A DNA stretch of 64,000 nt, from NCBI GenBank assembly GCA_965228905.1, contig CBDDII010000003.1, forward strand, positions 868,001-932,000. Direction: 5' to 3'. This document shows, piece after piece, positions 27,028 through 35,924 of this stretch. The translations under genes were made by a program, and so were the position numbers. Numbering within the stretch: the stretch's first letter is position 1; the number at the start of each line of letters is the position of its first letter. This DNA comes from CALKXV01 sp965228905 (GTDB lineage: Bacteria; Pseudomonadota; Alphaproteobacteria; Rhodobacterales; Rhodobacteraceae). The notes under the pieces were generated by a model that saw only the letters and a list, made by a program, of their open reading frames with translations, had not been told where the DNA came from and did no database searches.

Positions 27028-27073
27028 TTGCGAACCATTCTCATATTAAGCTGAGATTGCGAATTATTCTCAA
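27028..27073 (+). promoter_or_regulatory. two Fur-superfamily operator boxes before the Mn/Zn transporter
   Basis: TTGCGAACCATTCTCAT (27028-27044) and TTGCGAATTATTCTCAA (27057-27073) are near-identical 17-mers, 29 bp apart, each a partial 8-1-8 palindrome of Fur/Mur/Zur type. The first overlaps a plausible promoter (-35 TTGACT at 27020-27025, -10 TATTAA at 27044-27049), so metal-dependent repression of the transporter is expected. Which regulator binds (Mur or Zur) is not shown by the sequence. Confidence 0.65.
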
Positions 27074-27086
27074 TTAAGGCTGTGCA

Positions 27087-28058
27087 ATGATCACGCGGAA
27101 AGATCTGCTTCTTGGACTTTGTGCCTGCCTCTTGGCGGCAGGGTTGATGGTTCCGCAGGCCGGTGTGGCCGAGGATCGTCTGTCGGTTGTCGCCACGACC
27201 GGAATGATTGCGGATACCGCACGCCGCATCGGGGGCGATCTTGTGGACGTAAAGGCCCTGATGGGGCCGGGGGTCGACCCGCACGCCTATCGCCAGACCC
27301 GCACCGACATTGTCGCGATGGCAAAGGCCGACGTGGTGCTTTGGAACGGCTTGTACCTTGAAGCGCAGATGGAAGACGTCCTCCACGATATTTCCAGGCG
27401 CACCACTGTTGTTGCCGTCGCCGAAGCGGTGCCGGAAGGCGACCGCATCGCGCATGATGATTATGCCAACCGTTATGACCCGCACGTCTGGATGGACCCC
27501 GCGCTGTGGCGTCTTGTAGCGGGCGAGGTTGAAGATGCCCTGACTGCGGCAGCGCCTGAAAACGCCGAGGCATTTGCCGGGAACCTTGACGCCTTCAACG
27601 CCGAGTTGGACGCCTTGACGGGCTACAGCACCAAGGCCCTGGCAAGCGTGCCAGAAGCCTCGCGCGTTTTGCTGACCGCCCATGATGCCTTCAACTATTT
27701 CGGTCGCGCCTATGGGTTCGAGGTGATCGGCATCCAGGGCATTTCGACCGAAAGCGAAGCTGGCCTGAACCGCATGACCGAATTGGTGGACCTGCTGGTC
27801 GAGCGCGAGATCGGGTCGGTCTTCGTGGAAAGCTCGGTGTCGGACCGTTCGGTGCGGGCCTTGATCGAGGGTGCGGCGGCCAAAGGCTGGGACGTGAAGA
27901 TCGGTGGCGAGTTGTACTCGGACGCCATGGGCAAGCCGGGTACTTACGAAGGCACCTATGTCGGGATGATCGACCACAACGTCACGGTTATCGCAAGCGG
28001 GTTGGGTGGTGATGTGCCCGAGCGCGGCATGACCGGCAAGCTGAGCGCGGGGTTCTGA
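27087..28058 (+). CDS. Mn/Zn ABC transporter substrate-binding protein (cluster A-I)
   Basis: Periplasmic metal-binding protein of 323 aa (TroA/SitA/ZnuA family). The signal peptide is at about 1-28. Probable ligands are His66 (GVDPHAY), His133 (YDPHVWMDP), His199 (LLTAHDAFNYFGRAYGF) and Asp296 (MIDHN). The long His-rich loop of ZnuA is absent, which leans towards Mn or a TroA-like site, though a third His instead of Glu keeps Zn possible. First gene of a four-gene operon with Fur-family boxes upstream. Confidence 0.88.
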   Translation: MITRKDLLLGLCACLLAAGLMVPQAGVAEDRLSVVATTGMIADTARRIGGDLVDVKALMGPGVDPHAYRQTRTDIVAMAKADVVLWNGLYLEAQMEDVLHDISRRTTVVAVAEAVPEGDRIAHDDYANRYDPHVWMDPALWRLVAGEVEDALTAAAPENAEAFAGNLDAFNAELDALTGYSTKALASVPEASRVLLTAHDAFNYFGRAYGFEVIGIQGISTESEAGLNRMTELVDLLVEREIGSVFVESSVSDRSVRALIEGAAAKGWDVKIGGELYSDAMGKPGTYEGTYVGMIDHNVTVIASGLGGDVPERGMTGKLSAGF

Positions 28059-28060
28059 AG

Positions 28061-28867
28061 ATGGCATTGGATCATTTGGCAGACATCGACACACTGGCGG
28101 CGGCCGATCGGGCGGCGGCGGAAAGCCCGCTGGCGATCCGTGGCATGACGGTGTTCTACGACCAGAAACCGGCTATATTTTCAGTGGATGCGACGTTCCG
28201 TGCGGGCATGATGACAGCGATCATCGGGCCGAACGGGGCCGGGAAATCCACGCTTTTGAAAGCTGCGCTTGGGATTGTCACGCCGCTGGCGGGCAAGGCG
28301 ACGGTCTTTGGCCGCCCGGTTGGCGAAAGCCGCGACAGGCTGGCCTATGTGCCGCAGCGTGCAAGCGTTGACTGGGATTTTCCTGCGCGCGTGTCCGACG
28401 TGGTGGCGATGGGGCTTTATCCGCGACTGGGCCTGTTGGGCCGGTTCACGGGCGCACATCGCGGCAAGGTGCGTGATTGCCTTGCGCGTGTCGGGATGGA
28501 GGATTTTGCGGATCGCCAGATCGGCCAGCTTTCGGGTGGGCAACAGCAGCGGGTGTTCCTTGCCCGCGCCTTGGCGCAGGACGCTGACCTTTACCTGTTG
28601 GACGAACCCTTTGCGGGCGTTGATGCCGCGACCGAACGTGCGATCATCGACGTGTTGAAGAATCTCAGGGCCGAGGGCAAGACGGTGATCGCCGTCCACC
28701 ACGATCTATCGACCGTGCAGGAATACTTTGACGACGTTCTGATCCTGAACGTCCGCAAGGTGTCCGAAGGCCCGGTGGCCGAGGCGTTCAGCGCCGAAGC
28801 CCTGGATACCGCTTATGGCGGGCGGCTCGACATCGCCGGGGCGGGTGCCGTTTCGGCCCTGGCCTGA
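28061..28867 (+). CDS. Mn/Zn ABC transporter ATP-binding protein
   Basis: Cytoplasmic ATPase subunit of 268 aa. Walker A GPNGAGKST, Q-loop YVPQRASVDWDFPARVSDVV (the wording typical of manganese-type SitB/MntB ATPases), signature LSGGQQQR, Walker B LYLLDEPFAGVD and switch His in VIAVHHD. It lies two bases after the binding-protein gene, and the first permease follows within five bases. Confidence 0.92.
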   Translation: MALDHLADIDTLAAADRAAAESPLAIRGMTVFYDQKPAIFSVDATFRAGMMTAIIGPNGAGKSTLLKAALGIVTPLAGKATVFGRPVGESRDRLAYVPQRASVDWDFPARVSDVVAMGLYPRLGLLGRFTGAHRGKVRDCLARVGMEDFADRQIGQLSGGQQQRVFLARALAQDADLYLLDEPFAGVDAATERAIIDVLKNLRAEGKTVIAVHHDLSTVQEYFDDVLILNVRKVSEGPVAEAFSAEALDTAYGGRLDIAGAGAVSALA

Positions 28868-28871
28868 GCCC

Positions 28872-30074
28872 ATGTTCATCGAGGCGCTGACTTTTCAGCT
28901 TGGCTACAACGCCTCGCTGGTCACCATCGGAGCGACCCTTCTGGGCCTGGCCTCTGGCGTGACCGGAACCTTCCTGTTCCTCAGAAAACGCGCATTGGTC
29001 AGCGACGCGATTGCCCATGCCACCTTGCCCGGTGTCGGGCTGGCCTTTATCGCGCTGACGCTGTTGGGGTTTGACGGACGCAACCTGGCTGTGCTTTTGC
29101 TGGGGTCCGCCATTTCGGCGATGCTGGGGCTTTTCGCGGTTCAATGGCTGTCCAGCAGAACGCGGCTGTCCGAAGATGCCGCCATTGGTGCGGTGCTTTC
29201 GGTGTTCTTCAGCCTTGGCGTGGTTCTTTTGACCGTGATCCAGACCATGCAAACCGGCGGGCAGGCAGGGTTGGAGGGCTTTCTGCTGGGATCGACCGCG
29301 GGGATGCTGTTTTCCGACGCCTTGCTGATTGCCGCCGGTGGCGTTGCCGTGCTGGCGCTTGTTTTCCTCTTCCGCCGTCCGATGACACTCTTGGCGTTCG
29401 ATCCCGGGTTCGCCGCGACATCGGGCATGAACCTGAACCGGATCGACCTCGTGATGATGGGGCTTGTGCTGGGCGTGACGGTGGTGGGGCTGAAGATCGT
29501 CGGGCTGATCCTGATCGTGGCACTTTTGATCATCCCGCCGGTGACCGCGCGGTTCTGGACGGACCGGGCCGAGCATGTGGTTTTGTTCGCCGGGGCCTTC
29601 GGTGCCTTGTCGGCCTGGATCGGGGCGGCGATTTCGGCCAGCGCGCCGGACTTGCCGACCGGCCCGTTGATCGTTCTGGTGAGTTTCGGTCTTTTTGCCC
29701 TGTCGATGCTGTTCGCGCCGAACCGTGGACTTCTGACCTCGGTCATCCGGCACCGGCGGTTTCAGACCGGTGTGCATCTGCGCCAGGGTCTTTTGGCGCT
29801 GGCGCAGGGGCAGCCGATCTATGAGCCCCTGACCCTGCGCCTGTTGCGCCAGAACGGTCTGGCCCATGCCGACGGCGTGGCAACCGAAGATGGCAGGGCC
29901 CGCGCGGCCCGTGCGCTGCGCGACGAGAAACGCTGGGAAATTGCCCGCGCCACGCCCGAGTTGGAACTCGCGGCGGCGCGGTATGACGGGCTGACCCGGA
30001 TCGAGGACGTGCTGACCGCCGACCAGATCGACGAGATCGACGCCCGCATCGGTGGACCGGAGGCGGTGGCATGA
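28872..30074 (+). CDS. Mn/Zn ABC transporter permease with C-terminal soluble extension
   Basis: Inner-membrane permease (ABC-3 family) of 400 aa from ATG 28872. The first ~285 residues carry about eight membrane helices, with SDAIAHATLPGVGLAFI and LGVTVVGLKIVGLILIVALL. The last ~110 residues are soluble and charged (HRRFQTGVHLRQGLLALAQ to the end) and look like a winged-helix-type tail, as in some MntC/SitC permeases. Its stop overlaps the second permease start by four bases. Confidence 0.9.
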   Translation: MFIEALTFQLGYNASLVTIGATLLGLASGVTGTFLFLRKRALVSDAIAHATLPGVGLAFIALTLLGFDGRNLAVLLLGSAISAMLGLFAVQWLSSRTRLSEDAAIGAVLSVFFSLGVVLLTVIQTMQTGGQAGLEGFLLGSTAGMLFSDALLIAAGGVAVLALVFLFRRPMTLLAFDPGFAATSGMNLNRIDLVMMGLVLGVTVVGLKIVGLILIVALLIIPPVTARFWTDRAEHVVLFAGAFGALSAWIGAAISASAPDLPTGPLIVLVSFGLFALSMLFAPNRGLLTSVIRHRRFQTGVHLRQGLLALAQGQPIYEPLTLRLLRQNGLAHADGVATEDGRARAARALRDEKRWEIARATPELELAAARYDGLTRIEDVLTADQIDEIDARIGGPEAVA

Positions 30075-30976
30075 GCGGCGAAGATTTCGTTCCCTTTTCG
30101 CTGACGCCCCTGTTGATCGGCTGTCTGGCCGCGGTGGCCTGCGCCTTGCCGGGGAACTTTCTTTTGCTGCGCCGTCAGGCATTGATCGGCGATGCGATCA
30201 GCCACGTGGTCTTGCCGGGGATCGTGGTGGCGTTTCTCTTGGCGGGCACGATTTCGACCTGGCCAATGTTGCTGGGCTCGGCTGGAGCCGCTCTTTTCGC
30301 CGTCGCCATGATCGAGGTGATCCGCCGCTTTGGCCGGATCGAGCCGGGGGCGGCCATGGGCGTGACCTTTACCGCGATGTTCGCCGCCGGGGTGCTGTTG
30401 TTGGAGCAATCCGACACCTCGGGCGTTCACCTGGACGTTGAACACGCGCTGTTCGGCAACCTTGAAAGCCTGATCTGGCTGGATGCGACGGGCTGGGCGT
30501 CTCTGTTCGATGCCGAGGCGCTTGCAGGCCTTCCGCCGGAGTTGTTCCGCATTGCCATCGTGGCCTTTATCATCGGTTTGGGCCTGTTGGTCTTCTGGCG
30601 ACCGCTTGCGATTTCGACCTTCGACGAAGGCTTTGCCGAAACGCTTGGCCTGCCGGTCCGGGCGATCGGGCTGGGGCTTGTCATCGCCTCTGCCGTTGCC
30701 GCCGTTGCGGCCTTTGACGCGGTCGGTTCGATCATCGTGATCGCCATGTTCATCTGTCCGCCCGCAGCAGCGCGCATGATGACCAACCGCTTGGGTGCGC
30801 AGGTGGGTTGGTCGGTGGTGTTCGCTCTGGCGTCGGCCGTTCTGGGGTTCGTCCTTGCAGGCTATGGTCCGATCTGGCTTGGCGGTTCCAGCGCGGTGAG
30901 TGCGGCGGGCATGATCGGTACGGTTTCGGGGGTTATCCTGGCGGGCGCGGCCATCGTCGGGCCGACGCGCCGGTGA
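30071..30976 (+). CDS. Mn/Zn ABC transporter permease, second subunit
   Basis: ABC-3 family membrane protein of 301 aa with about eight hydrophobic segments and no soluble extension. It has the same SDAISHV-type motif (QALIGDAISHVVLPGIVVAF) and the loop VGSIIVIAMFICPPAAARM. It is coupled by an ATGA overlap to the preceding permease, so the two probably form a heterodimeric channel. A copy of repeat family B follows the stop. Confidence 0.92.
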   Translation: MSGEDFVPFSLTPLLIGCLAAVACALPGNFLLLRRQALIGDAISHVVLPGIVVAFLLAGTISTWPMLLGSAGAALFAVAMIEVIRRFGRIEPGAAMGVTFTAMFAAGVLLLEQSDTSGVHLDVEHALFGNLESLIWLDATGWASLFDAEALAGLPPELFRIAIVAFIIGLGLLVFWRPLAISTFDEGFAETLGLPVRAIGLGLVIASAVAAVAAFDAVGSIIVIAMFICPPAAARMMTNRLGAQVGWSVVFALASAVLGFVLAGYGPIWLGGSSAVSAAGMIGTVSGVILAGAAIVGPTRR

Positions 30977-30987
30977 GCGATCGCCGA

Positions 30988-31061
30988 AATTTCGAATCAA
31001 ATTTCCGGTGCGGTATTTCCCCCGTCCTCCCACCCATAACATACCGGGCGGTGCATGAAGG
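30988..31061 (+). repeat. intergenic repeat family B, copy 1
   Basis: Starts with TTCGAATCAAATTT (30991-31004) and contains a 45-base core (31017-31061) that matches 53103-53147 at 40 of 45 positions. The core includes CCCCCGTCCTCCCACCC and TACCGGGCGG. CCGTCC and GGGCGG can pair around an 18-nt loop. It sits just downstream of the transporter operon. Confidence 0.7.
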
Positions 31062-31143
31062 GCGGGTTAACCGTGTTGAGTGTGCTCCGTAAAAATTGGG
31101 GGCGTTTCGCCGGAACGGTCGGTTCCTCGGTTCAGCCCATGGC

Positions 31144-31605
31144 CTAAATCGGCAACGGCCCATCCACCTTGAACTGATCCATCACGATCTGGCTTTGCAC
31201 CCGCGCCACCGCCGGGTTCGGCAAAAGCACCTCGTGCAGCAGCACATGCAGCGCGGCAAGATCGCGGCAGTAGACCCGCAACAGGTAATCCGCCTCGCCG
31301 GTCATGGTCCAGGCGCTGACGATCTCGGGCCTGGTATCGACGATGCGGGTGAATGTCCGCACCTTGTCCGGGGCGTGAGTGGCCATCTGAACCGTCACGA
31401 AAGCCTGCACCGACAGGCCCAACCGACGCGCTGACAACTTTGCGCGATAGCCTTCGACATACCCTTCCTTTTCCAGACGCTGCCGCCGCCGGCCGGTCTG
31501 GCTGGGCGACAGGTTCAGGGCTTCGCCCAGTTTTTCCGAAGTGAATTGCGCGTTCTGCTGAAGGGTGCGCAGGAGCCGGATATCGGTGTCATCAAGATCA
31601 TTCAT
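31144..31605 (-). CDS. Lrp/AsnC-family transcriptional regulator
   Basis: DNA-binding protein of 153 aa from ATG 31605. The N-terminal winged helix LDDTDIRLLRTLQQNAQFTSEKLGEALNLS (shown in part) leads to a C-terminal RAM/AsnC ligand domain (GEADYLLRVYCRDLAALHVLL). It is divergent from hpd across a 130-bp gap, so regulation of tyrosine catabolism with an aromatic amino acid as effector is the natural guess. Start codons further upstream are possible but add no recognisable sequence. Confidence 0.9.
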   Translation of the reverse strand: MNDLDDTDIRLLRTLQQNAQFTSEKLGEALNLSPSQTGRRRQRLEKEGYVEGYRAKLSARRLGLSVQAFVTVQMATHAPDKVRTFTRIVDTRPEIVSAWTMTGEADYLLRVYCRDLAALHVLLHEVLLPNPAVARVQSQIVMDQFKVDGPLPI

Positions 31606-31735
31606 GCGGATATTGTGCGTCAATTGGTCAATTATCGCAAATAACATGTGAAATTTGCGAATCCGAGGGCAAGATCGCGCAGAAACTGTACCGATTCCTC
31701 TCTACAATGACGGCAACCTGTTCAAGGAGGATTCC

Positions 31736-32839
31736 ATGGGCCCCTTCCCCCACGATGCACCGAAAGCCGAAATCACCGCCGAAAACCCCGCTGGCACCGA
31801 CGGGTTCGAGTTTGTCGAGTTCGCCCATCCCGACCCGGACGCCCTGCGCAGTCTTTTTGCTCAGATGGGGTATACGCACACTGCCACGCACAAAACGAAA
31901 GCCATCGAGCTTTGGCAGCAGGGTGACATAACCTATGTCCTGAATGCCGAGCCGGGTTCCCATGCCGCCGGTTTCATCGAGGAACACGGGCCCTGTGCCC
32001 CGTCGATGGCCTGGCGCGTGGTGGATGCGGATCACGCCCTGCAACACGCGGTTTCGCTTGGGGCCGAAGAATACGAAGGGCCGGGCAAGACGATGGACGT
32101 TCCGGCCATTCGCGGGATCGGTGGCAGCCTGATCTATTTCATCGACCGCTACTTTGACACCTCGCCCTATAACGACGAGTTCAACTGGCAGACCGATTCC
32201 AAACCCGAAGGCGTGGGGTTCTGGTATCTCGACCACCTGACCCACAACGTGTTCAAGGGGAACATGGACAAGTGGTTCGGGTTCTACGGCAACCTGTTCA
32301 ATTTCCGTGAAATCCGGTTCTTTGATATCGAGGGGAAGTACACCGGGCTGTTCAGTCGCGCGCTGACCTCGCCCTGTGGCAAGATCCGCATTCCGATCAA
32401 CGAGGACCGGGGTGAGACGGGGCAGATCGTCAATTATCTGAAAAAGTACAAGGGCGAGGGGATCCAGCACATCGCGGTCGGGGCGCGGGATATTTATGCG
32501 GCGACCGATGCGATTTATGACAATGGCATCCGCTTCATGCCGCCACCGCCCGCCACCTATTACGATCTGTCGAAAACCCGCGTCGAAGGACATGAGGAAC
32601 CGATCGAGGCGATGAAGAAACACGGTATCCTGATCGACGGCGAAGGTGTCGTGGACGGGGGCGAGACGAAGATCCTTTTGCAGATTTTTTCTAAGACCGT
32701 GATCGGGCCGATCTTTTTCGAGTTCATCCAGAGGAAGGGTGACGACGGCTTTGGCGAAGGCAATTTCAAGGCCCTGTTCGAATCCATCGAGGCCGAGGAG
32801 ATGGCAGAGGGTGCATATGGAGATGTAGCCGCGGAATAG
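31736..32839 (+). CDS. hpd: 4-hydroxyphenylpyruvate dioxygenase
   Basis: Fe(II) enzyme (EC 1.13.11.27) converting 4-hydroxyphenylpyruvate to homogentisate in tyrosine breakdown. AAGGAGG precedes ATG 31736, giving 367 aa. Two VOC-type modules are present; iron ligands are His167 (YLDHLTHNV), His245 (IQHIAVG) and Glu329 (FFEFIQRKG), and the C-terminal helix FGEGNFKALFESIE is conserved. hmgA and fah are not adjacent. The divergent Lrp-type gene is its likely regulator. Confidence 0.96.
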   Translation: MGPFPHDAPKAEITAENPAGTDGFEFVEFAHPDPDALRSLFAQMGYTHTATHKTKAIELWQQGDITYVLNAEPGSHAAGFIEEHGPCAPSMAWRVVDADHALQHAVSLGAEEYEGPGKTMDVPAIRGIGGSLIYFIDRYFDTSPYNDEFNWQTDSKPEGVGFWYLDHLTHNVFKGNMDKWFGFYGNLFNFREIRFFDIEGKYTGLFSRALTSPCGKIRIPINEDRGETGQIVNYLKKYKGEGIQHIAVGARDIYAATDAIYDNGIRFMPPPPATYYDLSKTRVEGHEEPIEAMKKHGILIDGEGVVDGGETKILLQIFSKTVIGPIFFEFIQRKGDDGFGEGNFKALFESIEAEEMAEGAYGDVAAE

Positions 32840-32857
32840 CGGCCTGTCCGTTGCGCC

Positions 32858-35104
32858 CTAGCTGTTGGGAAGCGCCAGCGATACGGTGCGGCTGCCCTTG
32901 CGGTAGTGCAGCGCGTCGTCGGTGATCTGAGCGACAGTGCCGCCATCGACCCGGTCACCGACTTTCACTTTCACGTAGCGGCCCGAAGGCAGGCGCACCA
33001 GCGCGCGGCGATCCGCCGCCGTGCCGTAGACGCCGACCAGGTTCAGCCGGTTCAGGCGGATCGCATTCTCGATCGTCGCTTGCCGGGCAACGCTGGCCGT
33101 GGTCGGGATCGAAAGGCGCGGTGCCGGGGTTGGTTCCGGCTCGGCGTCGTCTTCAAGCGCCGCTTCGATGGCAGCACTTGTGTTCGGTGTTTCGTAATCG
33201 AGCGATGCAGTCACCTGCGAGGCCTGGCGCTGGACGATGGCGACCGCGACGATGGCGTCGAAATCCCGGGGGCGGCTGCGTGGCAGCGGCGAGTCGTTGA
33301 TGGCCAGTTCCGTAGGTGCGCGTTCGGCCTGTTCGGCGGCCAGTGTCTGTGCCGAAGCGGGACGTGGCAGGGGACGGGATTCCGCAAGTTCGGCGATGCT
33401 CAGCCCGCCGAACTTCTGCCGTTCCAGATCCGTCGCGAAATCCGAGGGGCGCGCGCGGGGTGCGCGGTCGGTCAGGGCACGGGCCAGTTCCGTCGGGGCG
33501 GGCAGATCGGAGGCGGTGTCTGCGACCTCCGGTTCCTCGGCAAGTTCGGGGTCTTCCGCCTGGGGTTCGCTCAGGGGTGTTTCGACCGCAACCTCGGGTG
33601 TGTCCAGACTTGCGACCGCGTCTTCTGCCGGTTCTTCTGGTGTTTCGACAGGGGCCAAACCGGTGAAGGGCAGGGTGCTTGCGGCGAATGCAGAAGGCTC
33701 GGGCAGGGCGATGGCGTCGAAGGACAGATCGCCCAGATCGACCGAGGCGATGTAGATGTCGAGCGTCGGGTCTTCGGTATCGCCCGAAGGCGCAGGCGCG
33801 TGATCGGGGCCGGTCGTCAGGATCGCGGCCAATGCGGCGGGCGTCGGTTCGGCCGGCAGGCCAAGGTCCACGAAGGGCAGCCCTTCGCCCGCGCGGAGTG
33901 CTGTCTTGAACTCGGGGAGCCGGGGCTGATCGACCGGGGCAAGTGCTGCGATCCGGGGTGCCTCATCCGTGCCGGGGGCCTCGGGCGTTGCCACTGCGGC
34001 AATCACGCTTGGCAACGGCAGATCCGGGACCGCATCTTCAGGCGTTTCGACCGTTTCGACCGGCTCGGGCTCTTCCGGGGCAGGTTCTGTCGGGGCCTCG
34101 ACCGTTTCAACCGGCTCGGGAACTTCCGGCACTTCTTCTATCGGGGCTTCGACCGTTTCAATGGGTTGGACGTCTTCGGCAGGTGCGGTGATGCCCGCGC
34201 CCGATTCCTCGCTCAACGGAACTTCGCTTGATCCCGGTCCCAGTGGCAAAAGCTGCCAGACCAGCGTGGCGATACCGACGGTCATCAAGAGTGCCAGGGC
34301 AAGGACCGCACCGATTTTCCAGAAGGCCGGGCCTGAGCGTACCTTGACGGCAGGTGGCGTGAGGCTGGCCACCTGCTGAGAAACAACCTGCGACGCGATA
34401 TCGGTTCGCACCCGTGGTGCCGCGGCAGGACTGGAGATCGGACGACCGGGATCCAGTGGCGGCGGCGCGGGCGCCTTGGTCTGCATCACCGGCGCTTCGT
34501 CTTCGACCTTGATGACGGGGTCGCTTTCTGCGGCGACCGGCGACAGCGACCCGGCGTCGGGGCGCGGCTGGGACACGACGCGGGCAGATGTGAATGTGAC
34601 CGGTGCCGTGGCGATATCGTCCTCGGGATCGTCCGCGTAAAAGATGCTGTGGCCTGTGAAATCGGGCAGGCGCGGGAAATGGTCTTCGACGGCAAGCGAG
34701 GAAAACCCGCCGACCTTCACGCCGCGCACTTCGGCAAAGGCGACCGCCTCGTCCAGCGTTTCAAGGGCGATAGCCGCGACGCGCGCGGTGCCGGGGCCGG
34801 TGATTTCCCAGTCGATGTCCAACTCGTCGGTCGGATAGGGGGTCGCGCCTTCCAGCGCACGCTCAATCTCGTCACGCGCGGAATCTTCGTCGGTGATGGC
34901 CACATCGGTGTAAAGGATCTGGTCGCGCGGCAGGAACAACTCCACCGGCGCATCGGAATCGATACGGTCCACAAGCGCCATCAGGCGCTCTTCAATGTCT
35001 GCTCCTTCGATCTTCTCAGCAGCGACTTCCTGCCAGTTTCCGTTGTCCCGGCGCATGAGCCGGACGGCAGTCATGTCAAGATCGAAGCCCCACATGTTGC
35101 TCAT
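32858..35104 (-). CDS. large single-TM protein: GspL/PilM-like N-terminus, P/E-rich linker, GspC-like C-terminus
   Basis: Protein of 748 aa from ATG 35104 (MSNMWGFDLDMTAVRLM). Residues ~1-150 resemble the actin-like cytoplasmic domain of GspL/PilM (VELFLPRDQILYTDVAITDE; ALEGATPYPTDELDIDWEI). One membrane segment is near 275 (IGAVLALALLMTVGIATLVW). Then come about 380 residues rich in Pro, Glu, Ala and Val with repeats such as EPVETVEAP. The end is a small beta domain like the HR domain of GspC/PilP (LVGVYGTAADRRALVRLPSG, KVKVGDRVDGGTVAQI). No other secretion gene is nearby. The low-complexity part can attract false IF-2 annotations. Function unknown. Confidence 0.72.
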   Translation of the reverse strand: MSNMWGFDLDMTAVRLMRRDNGNWQEVAAEKIEGADIEERLMALVDRIDSDAPVELFLPRDQILYTDVAITDEDSARDEIERALEGATPYPTDELDIDWEITGPGTARVAAIALETLDEAVAFAEVRGVKVGGFSSLAVEDHFPRLPDFTGHSIFYADDPEDDIATAPVTFTSARVVSQPRPDAGSLSPVAAESDPVIKVEDEAPVMQTKAPAPPPLDPGRPISSPAAAPRVRTDIASQVVSQQVASLTPPAVKVRSGPAFWKIGAVLALALLMTVGIATLVWQLLPLGPGSSEVPLSEESGAGITAPAEDVQPIETVEAPIEEVPEVPEPVETVEAPTEPAPEEPEPVETVETPEDAVPDLPLPSVIAAVATPEAPGTDEAPRIAALAPVDQPRLPEFKTALRAGEGLPFVDLGLPAEPTPAALAAILTTGPDHAPAPSGDTEDPTLDIYIASVDLGDLSFDAIALPEPSAFAASTLPFTGLAPVETPEEPAEDAVASLDTPEVAVETPLSEPQAEDPELAEEPEVADTASDLPAPTELARALTDRAPRARPSDFATDLERQKFGGLSIAELAESRPLPRPASAQTLAAEQAERAPTELAINDSPLPRSRPRDFDAIVAVAIVQRQASQVTASLDYETPNTSAAIEAALEDDAEPEPTPAPRLSIPTTASVARQATIENAIRLNRLNLVGVYGTAADRRALVRLPSGRYVKVKVGDRVDGGTVAQITDDALHYRKGSRTVSLALPNS

Positions 35105-35228
35105 TCCCAAGTGATACCATGCCCTATATAGATCGTCACGGGCAGAAACCGATAAAATTGTGCTTCGACGCGACATTTGATCGGGGGTAAACTCGGTTCG
35201 GCTGGATTCGAACCCAACAGGAGATCCC

Positions 35229-35924
35229 ATGCGCCTTTCTACCCTGATCCTGACTGCGGGCCTTGCCTGCCTTCCCCTTGTCACGCTGGCCGAAGAAGCC
35301 CTGCGCGAAATCATTGTGACCGGCGAGGGCGAGGTTGCGGTCGAGCCTGATATGGCGGTGCTGACGCTTGGTGTTTCCCATGACGCACGGACCGCGAAAG
35401 AAGCGATGGACGGGGCCAGCGCAGGCGCGGCCGAAGTGCTGGCCACGTTGGAAGAGGCCGGGATTGCAGCGCGGGACATTCAGACGGCCTCGGTCTCGCT
35501 GTCGCCGAGGTGGGACCATTCCATGCGGGATGCTCCACCCAAGGTCGCGGGATATGTGGCGTCGAACACGCTTTCCGTAAGAGTGCGCGATCTTGAGAGG
35601 CTTGGAGGCGTTATGGACAGCGTGGTCGGCTCGGGGGCGAACCAGATGCACGGGTTATCCTTCGCGCTGGCCGAACCGCGCCCGGCGATGGACCAGGCGC
35701 GGACTAAGGCGGTTCAGGATGCTGTCGCCAAGGCGGAGCTTCTGGCCGATGCGGCGGGGCTGACCCTTGGCCCGATCCGCAGGATTTCAGAAGCCTCCGT
35801 GGGCGGACCGGTGCCGATCCAGATGCAGGGGCGTGCGATGATGGAGGCCGCGAGCGTGCCGATCTCGTCAGGCGAGCTTGACGTCCGGGCCTCGGTCACC
35901 GTTGTCTTTGATTTCGCACCCTAG
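35229..35924 (+). CDS. exported SIMPL-domain (DUF541) protein
   Basis: Periplasmic protein of 231 aa. Signal peptide MRLSTLILTAGLACLPLVTLA, then a SIMPL/DUF541 domain: REIIVTGEGEVAVEPDMAVL, GIAARDIQTASVSLSPRWD, VRVRDLERLGGVMDSVVGSG and KAELLADAAGLTLGPIRRIS. The family forms oligomeric rings and has no agreed enzyme activity. It is divergent from the 32858-35104 gene and ends on a CTAG shared with the azoR stop on the other strand. Confidence 0.87.
   Translation: MRLSTLILTAGLACLPLVTLAEEALREIIVTGEGEVAVEPDMAVLTLGVSHDARTAKEAMDGASAGAAEVLATLEEAGIAARDIQTASVSLSPRWDHSMRDAPPKVAGYVASNTLSVRVRDLERLGGVMDSVVGSGANQMHGLSFALAEPRPAMDQARTKAVQDAVAKAELLADAAGLTLGPIRRISEASVGGPVPIQMQGRAMMEAASVPISSGELDVRASVTVVFDFAP

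Noticed and set aside
35196..35216. GGTTCGAATCC-like element on the minus strand resembling a tRNA T-arm
   Set aside because: The T-stem does not pair beyond two bases and no anticodon or D-arm is present.
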